DNA from: Gammaproteobacteria bacterium
Lineage (GTDB): Bacteria; Pseudomonadota; Gammaproteobacteria; Pseudomonadales; Azotimanducaceae
Direction of reading: 5' to 3'
NCBI GenBank assembly: GCA_027293665.1
Contig: JAPUFN010000153.1
Location: forward strand, 1 to 7,225
Length of the DNA: 7,225 nucleotides
How positions within the stretch are numbered: position 1 is the first letter of the stretch; every line of letters begins with the position of its first letter. A program made the translations under genes and the position numbers. The notes beneath the pieces were generated by a model, which was not told the origin of the DNA, made no database searches, and saw only the letters and a list, made by a program, of their open reading frames with translations. This document shows positions 1-6,133 of this stretch, in pieces.

Positions 1-461
1 TGCCAACTCAAGCGCCACTGTGAGAACCGCTGCAGGCGACGCTCGGGATCGTTCCAATCCAGCGGCTTGAATGGCGCTGCCGGAAAGCCCGCCGTGTGCA
101 GCAACAGTTGTTCGACGGTGACGGACTCTTTTTCGTTCGTCGCAAACTCCGGGACTATGCTGCTCACGCTCTCGGCAACATCGAGCAGCCCCTCCTGCAG
201 CAGCAGCCAGATCGCAGAGGACGTGATCGCCTTTGTCGCGGAGAAGATACAGAAAAGATTTTCGTCACTGGCAGCGCCGAACGATTCAAACACCGCGATT
301 TTGCCGTGACGGGCGAGCGCGATCTGCGCGGCAGGCAATAACCCTTCCTCCACTTCCCGACGCACGCGATTGAGCAACGCATCGACTCTCTCTTCAATGA
401 GTCCGCATTGCTGCGGACTGGCGATCAGATCGTCCGGTATTCCAAGGAAATCACGCGACAC
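1..461 (-). CDS. Serine hydrolase, beta-lactamase/esterase (class C-like) family, N-terminal part
   Basis: The minus-strand frame is open from a GTG at 461 to the window edge, giving 153 residues of a longer protein. It contains the nucleophile motif S-A-T-K at residues 74-77 (context FSATKAITS), the SxxK motif of the beta-lactamase/transpeptidase fold, where Ser is the acylated nucleophile and Lys the general base. The later segment LLLHTAGFP (about 119-127) matches the conserved LL.HTSG(L/F) motif of the esterase/class C-like family. The Tyr-containing second motif would lie outside the window. There is no signal peptide, so it is probably a cytoplasmic esterase or related hydrolase rather than a secreted antibiotic-resistance enzyme. 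The GTG start is fixed by an in-frame TGA two codons upstream and by a GTGAGG Shine-Dalgarno about 9 nt before it. It is divergent from the cysteine synthase gene. The substrate is unknown. Confidence 0.85.
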   Translation of the reverse strand, partial: MSRDFLGIPDDLIASPQQCGLIEERVDALLNRVRREVEEGLLPAAQIALARHGKIAVFESFGAASDENLFCIFSATKAITSSAIWLLLQEGLLDVAESVSSIVPEFATNEKESVTVEQLLLHTAGFPAAPFKPLDWNDPERRLQRFSQWRLSW

Positions 462-580
462 AACTCATAACCTCACCCTATATCCATATTCCCGATCATT
501 ACTCAATATCGCTATCGCGTGCAAACACAACCCGGCTAGAATCGCTTTAACTCCTACAGCCAGGCATTCTCCCGCGACCC
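462..580. promoter_or_regulatory. Divergent intergenic region between serine hydrolase and cysteine synthase
   Basis: This 119-base gap is more AT-rich than its flanks, as expected for a back-to-back promoter region serving both genes. On the plus strand TAGAAT at 537-542 resembles a sigma70 -10 box, but no convincing -35 lies 16-18 bases upstream. The cysteine synthase start has only a weak, distant AGG. No clear operator palindrome was seen. That it is a promoter region is inferred from gene orientation; the exact boxes are not established. Confidence 0.4.
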
Positions 581-1621
581 ATGGACGTCGTCTCCGATTT
601 CGAAGGTGCAATTGGCAACACACCGTTGATTCGCTTGTCACGCCTGTCTGAAATGACCGGTTGCGAAATACTCGGTAAAGCTGAATTTCTCAATCCCGGT
701 GGCTCGGTGAAAGATCGCGCGGCGCTGTGGATGATCCGCGAACACGAGAAAAGCGGAGCCCTGCAACCGGGGGGTATCGTCGTCGAGGGGACAGCTGGCA
801 ACACGGGCATCGGCATTGCCCACGTCTGCAACGCTCGCGGCTACAGCTGCATCATCTATATGCCTGACAACCAGTCACCGGAAAAGGTCGACATACTTAG
901 AACACTGCGCGCCGAGGTGCGCCAGGTGCCAACGGTGCCATACAAAGATCCGCTGAACTACCAGAAGCAGGCGGGGCGCTTCGCCGAATCTCTGCCTAAC
1001 GCAGTCTGGGCGAATCAATTCGACAACGTTGCGAATCGACTCGCCCACTACGAATCCACCGGTCCGGAAATCTGGTCACAGACCGACGGCGCCGTCGACG
1101 CTTTTGTTGCGTCCGTCGGCACCGGTGGCACGTTGGCCGGTGTCAGCCGCTATCTGAAAGAACAAAGGGAGTCCGTAGAAATCGTGCTCGCGGACCCGCT
1201 GGGCAGCGCACTGTACGCCTGGGTTAAAACCGGCGAAGCGTCGATGAGCAAAGGTCCTTCTATTACCGAAGGCATCGGCAACAGCCGGGTCACCGACAAT
1301 CTCGCGGATACTGTGATCGATGACGCCGTGCAGATCAGCGACCAGGAAATGGTCACAATGGTCTATGAAGAACTGTATCTCGAAGGCTGGTTCTTCGGCT
1401 CGAGCACTGGCATCAATCTGTGCGCAGCGGTTGCGACCGCCAAGCGCCTGGGGCCCGGCCACACGATCGTCACCGTGCTCGCCGATTCCGGCAGCAAATA
1501 CCAATCGCGTCTGTTCAATCCCGAATTTCTTGCCGGGAAAGGGCTCAGCAGCGAGGTAACTCAGCGGCCGTTGAAGACGGGCTCGCGCCGTTCGACGAAG
1601 GCTTTTGCTGCGTCCCGATGA
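581..1621 (+). CDS. Cysteine synthase A-like (O-acetylserine sulfhydrylase family), PLP-dependent
   Basis: This 346-residue protein is a fold-type II PLP enzyme. Visible motifs in order are: GNTPLIRL near the N-terminus; N-P-G-G-S-V-K-D-R (38-46) with the PLP-linking Lys44; the substrate-carboxylate loop T-A-G-N-T-G (71-76); the phosphate-binding G-T-G-G-T (180-184); E-G-I-G (230-233); and D-S-G (302-304), containing the Ser expected to contact the PLP ring nitrogen. Members of the family make L-cysteine from O-acetylserine and sulfide in the cytoplasm. The loop has Ala where classical CysK and cystathionine beta-synthase have TSGNTG, and the segment WANQFDNVANR suggests a subgroup distinct from E. 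coli CysK, so another beta-replacement reaction is possible. The core ends near FNPEFLAGKGL (about 312-322); the last 20 or so residues are basic, unlike the family, and encoded opposite the crotonase gene. No partner such as cysE is visible. Confidence 0.88.
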   Translation: MDVVSDFEGAIGNTPLIRLSRLSEMTGCEILGKAEFLNPGGSVKDRAALWMIREHEKSGALQPGGIVVEGTAGNTGIGIAHVCNARGYSCIIYMPDNQSPEKVDILRTLRAEVRQVPTVPYKDPLNYQKQAGRFAESLPNAVWANQFDNVANRLAHYESTGPEIWSQTDGAVDAFVASVGTGGTLAGVSRYLKEQRESVEIVLADPLGSALYAWVKTGEASMSKGPSITEGIGNSRVTDNLADTVIDDAVQISDQEMVTMVYEELYLEGWFFGSSTGINLCAAVATAKRLGPGHTIVTVLADSGSKYQSRLFNPEFLAGKGLSSEVTQRPLKTGSRRSTKAFAASR

Positions 1622-2391
1622 TCCTGAGTCAGTCCCGTGTGTACATGATGCGTGGCTTCCAGATCCAGACACTCAATCACATCAGCACCCATGGCTGCGC
1701 GGTTGAAGTTTTCCTTCATATAGCGAAGTGCTACCGACGGGCCTGCGGCCAGACGTTTCGCGAGCACCATCGTAGCTGCTTCCAGTTCTTCTGCTGGTAC
1801 GATCTGATTAGCGATCCCTAAACGCAGGCATTCCTCGGCGGGGATCCTGTCTGAGAGGTAATAGAGTTCCTTCGCCTTACCGCTGCCCACCAGATGGGAC
1901 AGAAAGAAGCTGCCGCCGTAGTCGCCGGAGAAGCCTACGCGGGCAAATGCCGTGGTGATGAAGGTACCTTCGGCCATTATTCGCAGGTCCGCCGCAAGCG
2001 CGAGCGATAGCCCCGCACCAGCGGCAGGCCCTGGCAGGCTCGCGATCACCGGCTTTGGCATCAGATACATCCGACCCGCCGTGTTGCGCTGGTTGAGCCG
2101 TTGCGTATGAATCCGCTCATCCAGCGTTGGCCCATCACGGCCGCCACCACCACCGGCTGCCATGCCTTTGACGTCACCGCCCGCACAGAACGCGCCTCCG
2201 GCGCCGGTAATGACCACGCAACGGATCTGTGCTGCGCGTTCGGCGTAGTCCAGCGCGCGCTCGAGCCCTGCGTTCATTTCGCCGGACATCGCATTTCGCG
2301 CCTCCGGCCGGTTGAGGGTCAGTACGGCCACCCCATCTTCTTCATAGGCCAGCAGATGCTCTGACCCTGTCTCAATCTTGTCTTTTGCCAT
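1561..2391 (-). CDS. Enoyl-CoA hydratase/isomerase (crotonase) family protein, PaaG-like
   Basis: This 276-residue crotonase acts on acyl-CoA thioesters. The first oxyanion-hole motif is F-C-A-G-G-D-V-K-G-M (68-77) and the second is in PGPAAGAGLSLALAADLRI (about 120-138). By motif alignment from memory, the two catalytic Glu of rat enoyl-CoA hydratase are missing: the first position is Ser129 and the second is not acidic. Asp157 in G-F-S-G-D-Y-G-G aligns with the catalytic Asp of PaaG-type isomerases (IPDCGG). This favours an isomerase or related single-acid reaction over simple hydration. A Gly run (80-84) marks a flexible loop. The C-terminus (AFVERREPVFNGR) is typical of the family, so the gene is complete. 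The ATG has a strong GGAGG about 8 nt upstream. It follows the SMP-30-like gene by 36 bases, probably in one operon, and overlaps the cysteine synthase gene tail-to-tail by 61 bases. Confidence 0.88.
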   Translation of the reverse strand: MAKDKIETGSEHLLAYEEDGVAVLTLNRPEARNAMSGEMNAGLERALDYAERAAQIRCVVITGAGGAFCAGGDVKGMAAGGGGGRDGPTLDERIHTQRLNQRNTAGRMYLMPKPVIASLPGPAAGAGLSLALAADLRIMAEGTFITTAFARVGFSGDYGGSFFLSHLVGSGKAKELYYLSDRIPAEECLRLGIANQIVPAEELEAATMVLAKRLAAGPSVALRYMKENFNRAAMGADVIECLDLEATHHVHTGLTQDHRDAAKAFVERREPVFNGR

Positions 2392-2427
2392 AACCCGATC
2401 CTCCGATTTTCCAAATTCCAGTAATGT

Positions 2428-3303
2428 TTATTCAGCCGCAGGCGGTAACGCGACCTGCGCCACCGCCACGGGCAATCCCGCCACTTCGCAGCGATGAATG
2501 TAAACTGCACCCGCCTGTTCGCTTGCCAGACCATCCGAACCGGACACGATGTAAAGATCGCGCAAATCATCACCGCCAAAACAAACGCTCGTGCACATGG
2601 GATCCGGAATCTCGATGTGTTCACGCAGCCGGCCATCGCTGGTGTACACCGCCACGCCATGGCCACCACCGGCCAGTGCCACCCAGAGCGCACCCTCTTC
2701 GCAGACAACGAGACCATCCGGCACACCCTTTTCGATCTGGACGAAGGTTTGTTTGTCGCCCAGGCTGCCATCCGCCGCCACCGCATAGCAATTCACAACT
2801 CGCCGCGCCGAATCGCTGTGGTAAAGCACCGCGCCATCCGGTGAAAAAGCCAGTCCATTCGTCAAGGCGATATCCTGCGCGACGATCCGTGCCGAGCCGT
2901 CAAGATCAATCAGATAAAGATCGCCGGACGCCGCTTCACGACCATCAGTGAAAACCGGACTTGCGCCAAGTGAACCGGCATAAATTCGGCCACTGGCGTC
3001 CACTGTCAAATCGTTGTAGCCAACATTGCCGTTCGCCTCATCACGATCCAGCACAGTCAGAGTAGGTCCTCGATCGAAGCCTTTGTAGGAAATATTGCGG
3101 CCACTGACGATCAGACCGCCCGCAGCGTGCAGGGCCATGCCGCCAATTCCGCGGCGGTGTTCGAAAACAGTACTGACGCTGCCTTCCGGCGTGACACAGT
3201 AAACGCCACCGGCAAGAACTTCGCTGAACAACAGTCCGCGCTCCGGGTCCCAGACAGGTCCTTCGATCAAACCGTAGCCCCGAGTCAACTCGCGCAATGC
3301 CAT
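2428..3303 (-). CDS. SMP-30/gluconolactonase/LRE-like family protein (putative lactonase)
   Basis: The 291-residue product is a six-bladed beta-propeller of the SMP-30/gluconolactonase family, whose members hydrolyse sugar or other lactones using one divalent metal. All four expected metal or active-site ligands are visible by motif: Glu14 in L-I-E-G-P-V-W, Asn97 in Y-N-D-L-T-V-D, Asn149 in L-T-N-G-L-A-F-S-P-D-G, and Asp196 in V-P-D-G-L, so an active enzyme is likely. There is no signal peptide. The frame stays open upstream to 3513, but the ATG at 3303 is chosen because it directly precedes the conserved start of the fold, has a GGGGGA Shine-Dalgarno, and leaves a shared divergent promoter region with the LDH2-family gene. 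It is the first gene of a probable two-gene unit with the crotonase. The substrate is unknown; the neighbours suggest a lactone formed during catabolism. Confidence 0.87.
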   Translation of the reverse strand: MALRELTRGYGLIEGPVWDPERGLLFSEVLAGGVYCVTPEGSVSTVFEHRRGIGGMALHAAGGLIVSGRNISYKGFDRGPTLTVLDRDEANGNVGYNDLTVDASGRIYAGSLGASPVFTDGREAASGDLYLIDLDGSARIVAQDIALTNGLAFSPDGAVLYHSDSARRVVNCYAVAADGSLGDKQTFVQIEKGVPDGLVVCEEGALWVALAGGGHGVAVYTSDGRLREHIEIPDPMCTSVCFGGDDLRDLYIVSGSDGLASEQAGAVYIHRCEVAGLPVAVAQVALPPAAE

Positions 3304-3390
3304 TTTCCCCCGTAAATGTGCGGTTTCTGACCGCTCGACCTTGTCACAGCCCTTCTCTTGAGGCAACACTATCCTGAAGAGGGATATCGC
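3304..3390. promoter_or_regulatory. Divergent promoter region, SMP-30-like gene / LDH2-family gene
   Basis: These 87 bases separate two head-to-head genes, so they must hold the start signals for both unless transcription enters from elsewhere. A plus-strand TTGTCA (3341-3346) fits a -35 box and its complement reads GTGACA for the other direction, but neither has a convincing -10 at normal spacing. An inverted repeat GCGGT-TTCTG-ACCGC lies at 3320-3334. Shine-Dalgarno sequences are clear on both sides: GGGGGA for the SMP-30-like gene and GAGGG at about 3379-3383 for the dehydrogenase. Co-regulation of the two genes is inferred from this arrangement. Confidence 0.45.
3320..3334. repeat. Inverted repeat GCGGT-N5-ACCGC, possible operator
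   Basis: This perfect 5-base inverted repeat with a 5-base centre lies in the gap between the divergent SMP-30-like and LDH2-family genes. Its size and placement suit a small dimeric repressor site, but arms this short also occur by chance. No regulator gene for the cluster is visible in the window. Confidence 0.25.
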
Positions 3391-4455
3391 ATGCTCGTAG
3401 AACAAGAAAAACTCATCGAGTTCGTGATCGCTATATTCACGAGCGCCGGTAGTTCGGCAGACGTGGCCGCGGAAGTTGCCAACCATCTGGTAAGCGCTAA
3501 TCTCAGGGGTCACGACTCACATGGCGTTGGCATGATTCCGGCTTATGTCGGCAATATTGGCAATGGTCAGCTCAACGTGACGGCGCAGGCCGAAGTGGTG
3601 CGAGACAACGGCGCGGTCCTCATGATCGACGGCAACGCCGGGTTCGGCCAGGTCGTAGGCCGCCAGGCAACGGACATTGCCATCGCACGGGCTCGTGAAA
3701 CCGGCATCGTCTGCGCCGGCATCCGCAACTGCCATCACCTCGGCCGCATTGGCAGCTACGGCGAGCAGTGCGGTAACGCAGGATTCGTGAGCATACATTT
3801 CGTCAACGTGGTGGGTCACCCGCCGCAGGTTTCACCGTTTGGTGGCCGCGACAGACGCATGTCCACCAACCCTTTCTGCTGTGTGGTGCCCCGCCCGAAC
3901 GCGCCACCCATTGTGCTCGACATGGCAACCAGCGCCGTGGCCCAGGGCAAGGTCCGCGTGGCGTACATGAAAGGCGTGCCGGTGCCGGAAGGCGCGCTGG
4001 TCGACAGCGAAGGTTCACCCACGACGGATCCCGGTGTCATGTTCAACGAGCCATACGGTGCGCTTGGTCCTTTCGGCAAACATAAAGGCTACGGTCTCGC
4101 CGTGATGTGCGAACTGCTCGGCGGTGCGCTCGCTGGCGAGTGGACCGCGCAACCGGAAAACCCGCAGGGCAACAACATCATCAACAACATGTTGCTGTTC
4201 GTCCTCGACCCGACGGCCTTCGGCGACACGGCAACGTTTCATAGCGAGGTCGAAGCTATGACCCGTTACCTGCATACGACAAGCCCGGCTAAAGGCGTCG
4301 ACAAAGTGCGCATTCCCGGCGAGCCGGAACTCGAATCGCTTGCCGAGCGCAGCGTGCAGGGCATTCCGATCGATGACAACTCCTGGGCCGGAATCCTCCG
4401 CGCGGCAGCGAGCGCCGGGCTCACGGAAGAGGCGATTGCCGGCTACGCTGGCTGA
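3391..4455 (+). CDS. Malate/L-lactate dehydrogenase (LDH2) family NAD(P)-dependent oxidoreductase
   Basis: The 354-residue product belongs to the LDH2/MDH2 family, which includes malate, L-lactate, ureidoglycolate, sulfolactate and cyclic-imine dehydrogenases or reductases and is unrelated to the classical Rossmann-fold LDH. Seen motifs: G-H-D-S-H-G (40-45) with the catalytic His44; N-C-H-H-L-G-R-I-G (113-121); M-S-T-N-P-F (157-162); D-M-A-T-S-A-V-A-Q-G-K (177-187); G-P-F-G-K-H-K-G-Y-G-L-A (226-237); and a closing R-I-P-G-E (307-311). The length is normal. The ATG at 3391 is preferred over a TTG at 3358 because GAGGG lies about 8 nt upstream and residue 1 then matches the usual family start. 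It probably interconverts a 2-hydroxy acid and a 2-oxo acid (or an imine) with NAD(P). It is divergent from the SMP-30-like gene and overlaps the DLH-like gene tail-to-tail by 13 bases. The substrate is not deducible. Confidence 0.88.
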   Translation: MLVEQEKLIEFVIAIFTSAGSSADVAAEVANHLVSANLRGHDSHGVGMIPAYVGNIGNGQLNVTAQAEVVRDNGAVLMIDGNAGFGQVVGRQATDIAIARARETGIVCAGIRNCHHLGRIGSYGEQCGNAGFVSIHFVNVVGHPPQVSPFGGRDRRMSTNPFCCVVPRPNAPPIVLDMATSAVAQGKVRVAYMKGVPVPEGALVDSEGSPTTDPGVMFNEPYGALGPFGKHKGYGLAVMCELLGGALAGEWTAQPENPQGNNIINNMLLFVLDPTAFGDTATFHSEVEAMTRYLHTTSPAKGVDKVRIPGEPELESLAERSVQGIPIDDNSWAGILRAAASAGLTEEAIAGYAG

Positions 4456-5189
4456 GCGGTCGGCGGTTTCTTAAGACTGCGGGCAAACAGCGCGAAAAGA
4501 CGTTCCCAGTGACGCTCGGCCGCGGCTTTGTGATAGATGCCTTCGCGGCCCGGGAAGACAAAACCATGTGCGGTCTGCGGATAGGTCTCGATTCGATAAT
4601 TCGCGCCGGCCGCGCGCAGATGGTCATCCAGAGCGTCGATCATCTCGGCTGGCGCCCATTCGTCCGTCTCAGCACAGCCGAAGTAGAGCTCCGCCTTGAC
4701 AGCCGCGGCAGCCCGATGCGGTGAATCCTCGGCTTCAGTACACAACCTGACACCGTGCAGTGAGGCAGCCGCCGCGATCCGTTTCGGGAAAGCGGCAGCG
4801 GCGGCGAAGACGAACGGACCACTCATGCAATAGCCAACCGTTCCTACCGGCCCATCAGCGGCAGCATCTTGTGTTTCGACAAACTGCAGCATTGCACGCG
4901 TGTCTTCGCAAACCATTGCATTGGACAACGAGTTCATGTGCCCGACCATCTGTGACCGACTCTCGGGGGTCATAACAAATTCATCAACACGACGATAATA
5001 GAGATTAGGCAGAATGACATAATAGCCAACGGTGCCAATGCGTCGGGCCATGTCGTGCAACTCCTCGCGTTTACCCGGCGCATCCATGTAGAACAACACC
5101 ACCGGATATGGTCCCTGCTCCTCGGGATGGGTTACAAAAGCATTCATCGACCCATCGGGTGTGGTGATGCGTACATCACGTTCGATCAT
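4443..5189 (-). CDS. Dienelactone hydrolase family protein
   Basis: This 248-residue alpha/beta hydrolase has the full Cys-Asp-His triad of the dienelactone hydrolase family: nucleophile Cys121 in the elbow G-Y-C-M-S-G (119-124), Asp176 in A-E-T-D-E-W-A-P, and His208 in T-A-H-G-F. The N-terminal part Y-M-D-A-P-G-K-R-E-E-L (34-44) occupies the region that in classical ClcD-type enzymes holds the Glu that activates the Cys. It therefore belongs to a related subgroup rather than to proven chlorocatechol-pathway enzymes. Members hydrolyse lactones or esters in the cytoplasm. There is no signal peptide. The start codon overlaps the stop of the SDR gene in an ATGA (5186-5189), indicating translational coupling and a shared mRNA. 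The TAG stop lies inside the end of the convergent dehydrogenase gene. The substrate is unknown. Confidence 0.87.
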   Translation of the reverse strand: MIERDVRITTPDGSMNAFVTHPEEQGPYPVVLFYMDAPGKREELHDMARRIGTVGYYVILPNLYYRRVDEFVMTPESRSQMVGHMNSLSNAMVCEDTRAMLQFVETQDAAADGPVGTVGYCMSGPFVFAAAAAFPKRIAAAASLHGVRLCTEAEDSPHRAAAAVKAELYFGCAETDEWAPAEMIDALDDHLRAAGANYRIETYPQTAHGFVFPGREGIYHKAAAERHWERLFALFARSLKKPPTAQPA

Positions 5190-5989
5190 GATTCAACCTT
5201 GTCAGGATCCGAGAAGCGATACTCTCTGGCCAACGCAGACACTTCAAATACACCACCACTTTTCTCCATCACGTCAGGGTCCATGCCTAACGCCGCAACA
5301 CAGCGGCCGGTGAAGCGCGGTGACTCCGCGGCCGCGAGATCGAACTGCGCGGCACCACTGGCAACCGCATCGAGAATGAATTCCGTTTTCACCGCACCAG
5401 GCCATAACGACAGTGCCGCCACGCCGTGGTCTCTCAGCTCGATTGCCATGTCCCTGGCCATCCGGTCCACACCGGCCTTGCACACGCCGTAGGATGCGCT
5501 GAACGCGTACTCGGCAGCGCCTCGCGAAGAGATGTTGACGATCAGACCGCTGCTCTGGCTGACCATCAGCGGCGCGGCATACACGCTTGCCACGTAGTAA
5601 CCGCGCAAGCCGACACCGCACTGGTCGTCCCACACCGATATCGGGTGTTCCCAGAACCCACCGCTCCAGGCCGGCGGGTCGGGAATCTTGTAGACGTTGT
5701 TGACCAGAATGTCGAGCCGACCCTGCTCCTGTGCGACCCGCTCAAAAACTGCCGCAACCTCCGCATCCACGTTGTGGTCCACGCGAACGGCAATCCCCTG
5801 ACCACCGAGGTCGTTAACGGCTGCGGCCGTTGCCTGGATGGTTCTCGCAGCCGGCGGCTCAGCATCGCTTTCGCTGCGCCCCGTAATGTAAACCGTCGCA
5901 CCGGCCTCTGCGAGACCCTCGGCCACGCCTTTGCCGACGCCGCGACTCGCCCCCGTCACCACCGCAACTTTGCCTCTGAGATCTGCCAC
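5186..5989 (-). CDS. Short-chain dehydrogenase/reductase, DHRS1-like
   Basis: This 267-residue classical SDR has the cofactor motif T-G-A-S-R-G-V-G (12-19), N-N-V-Y (97-100) in place of the usual NNAG, catalytic Ser154 in N-I-S-S, and Y-G-V-C-K with Tyr167 and Lys171. Several stretches recall animal DHRS1 (SDR19C): V-Y-I-T-G-R, S-V-W-D-D, V-G-L-R-G-Y-Y, and S-L-W-P-G near residue 195. Arg38 after the second strand suggests NADP(H). The fourth tetrad residue, Asn, normally found just before V-G-L-R-G, is Gly125 here. The start is GTG with AAGGGG upstream; no ATG fits. It is the first gene of the pair with the DLH-like hydrolase (4-base ATGA overlap), so the pair probably handles consecutive steps or one substrate class. 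Human DHRS1 reduces some steroids and xenobiotic carbonyls, but transferring that substrate range would be speculation. Confidence 0.87.
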   Translation of the reverse strand: MADLRGKVAVVTGASRGVGKGVAEGLAEAGATVYITGRSESDAEPPAARTIQATAAAVNDLGGQGIAVRVDHNVDAEVAAVFERVAQEQGRLDILVNNVYKIPDPPAWSGGFWEHPISVWDDQCGVGLRGYYVASVYAAPLMVSQSSGLIVNISSRGAAEYAFSASYGVCKAGVDRMARDMAIELRDHGVAALSLWPGAVKTEFILDAVASGAAQFDLAAAESPRFTGRCVAALGMDPDVMEKSGGVFEVSALAREYRFSDPDKVES

Positions 5990-6040
5990 TGTATCCCCTT
6001 TCCGTCCTTGGTTATGTTGTTGGTTTTATCCCGCACGACC

Positions 6041-6046
6041 ATTGTA
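6041..6046 (-). promoter_or_regulatory. Putative -10 box of the SDR-DLH operon
   Basis: Read on the minus strand this is TACAAT, five of six matches to TATAAT, about 50 bases before the SDR start codon. No good TTGACA match lies 16-18 bases upstream, so the promoter is predicted from the -10 and its position only. Confidence 0.4.
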
Positions 6047-6057
6047 CCCAAACGGCG

Positions 6058-6067
6058 TGTCGCGACA
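6058..6067. repeat. Perfect palindrome TGTCGCGACA, candidate operator
   Basis: TGTCGCGACA is its own reverse complement. Flanking GGC (6054-6056) and GCC (6068-6070) extend the symmetry with a one-base bulge. It overlaps the spacer/-35 zone of the predicted minus-strand SDR promoter, where a repressor would block RNA polymerase. The binding protein is not known and no matching regulator is encoded in the window apart from Fur, whose sites look different. Confidence 0.35.
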
Positions 6068-6071
6068 GCCA

Positions 6072-6092
6072 TTGCAGCTGGACCCACTGCAA
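6072..6092. repeat. Inverted repeat TTGCAG-N9-CTGCAA
   Basis: Two perfect 6-base arms are separated by 9 bases, in the gap upstream of fur and just beyond the palindrome at 6058-6067. It could be a second regulatory site or a small hairpin in a fur leader transcript. Arms of this length can arise by chance, so the call is weak. Confidence 0.25.
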
Positions 6093-6133
6093 CGCTTGGG
6101 CTAACGTGCGTGCAAGTGATGCGAGGAATCTGC

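Larger units (their letters stand above)
5990..6133. promoter_or_regulatory. Divergent intergenic region between SDR and fur
   Basis: This 144-base gap serves the SDR-DLH unit leftward and fur rightward. On the minus strand there is a good -10, TACAAT (6041-6046). The expected -35 zone is near 6064-6069 but is a poor match, as often seen at activator-dependent or regulated promoters. A perfect palindrome and a second inverted repeat lie just beyond. No sequence resembling a Fur box was seen, so there is no visible fur autoregulation. The fur Shine-Dalgarno GAGG (6123-6126) is clear. Confidence 0.5.

Noticed and set aside
537..542. TAGAAT as -10 box of the cysteine synthase promoter
   Set aside because: No acceptable -35 at 16-18 bases, so not called as a separate promoter.
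1076..1672. Minus-strand open frame of 198 codons inside the cysteine synthase gene
   Set aside because: No recognisable motif, and it lies opposite strongly conserved PLP-enzyme coding sequence; a shadow frame.
2424..2951. Plus-strand open frame of 175 codons opposite the SMP-30-like gene
   Set aside because: Pro/Arg/His-rich low-complexity translation typical of an antisense shadow; the opposite frame holds all four SMP-30 metal ligands.
3304..3513. N-terminal extension of the SMP-30-like gene
   Set aside because: The added residues are antisense to the LDH2-family gene and precede the conserved start of the fold; the ATG at 3303 has a strong ribosome binding site.
5426..6133. Long open frame upstream of and in frame with fur
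   Set aside because: It is antisense to the SDR gene and has no Fur-family similarity; the ATG at 6134 has a proper Shine-Dalgarno and gives a normal-length Fur.
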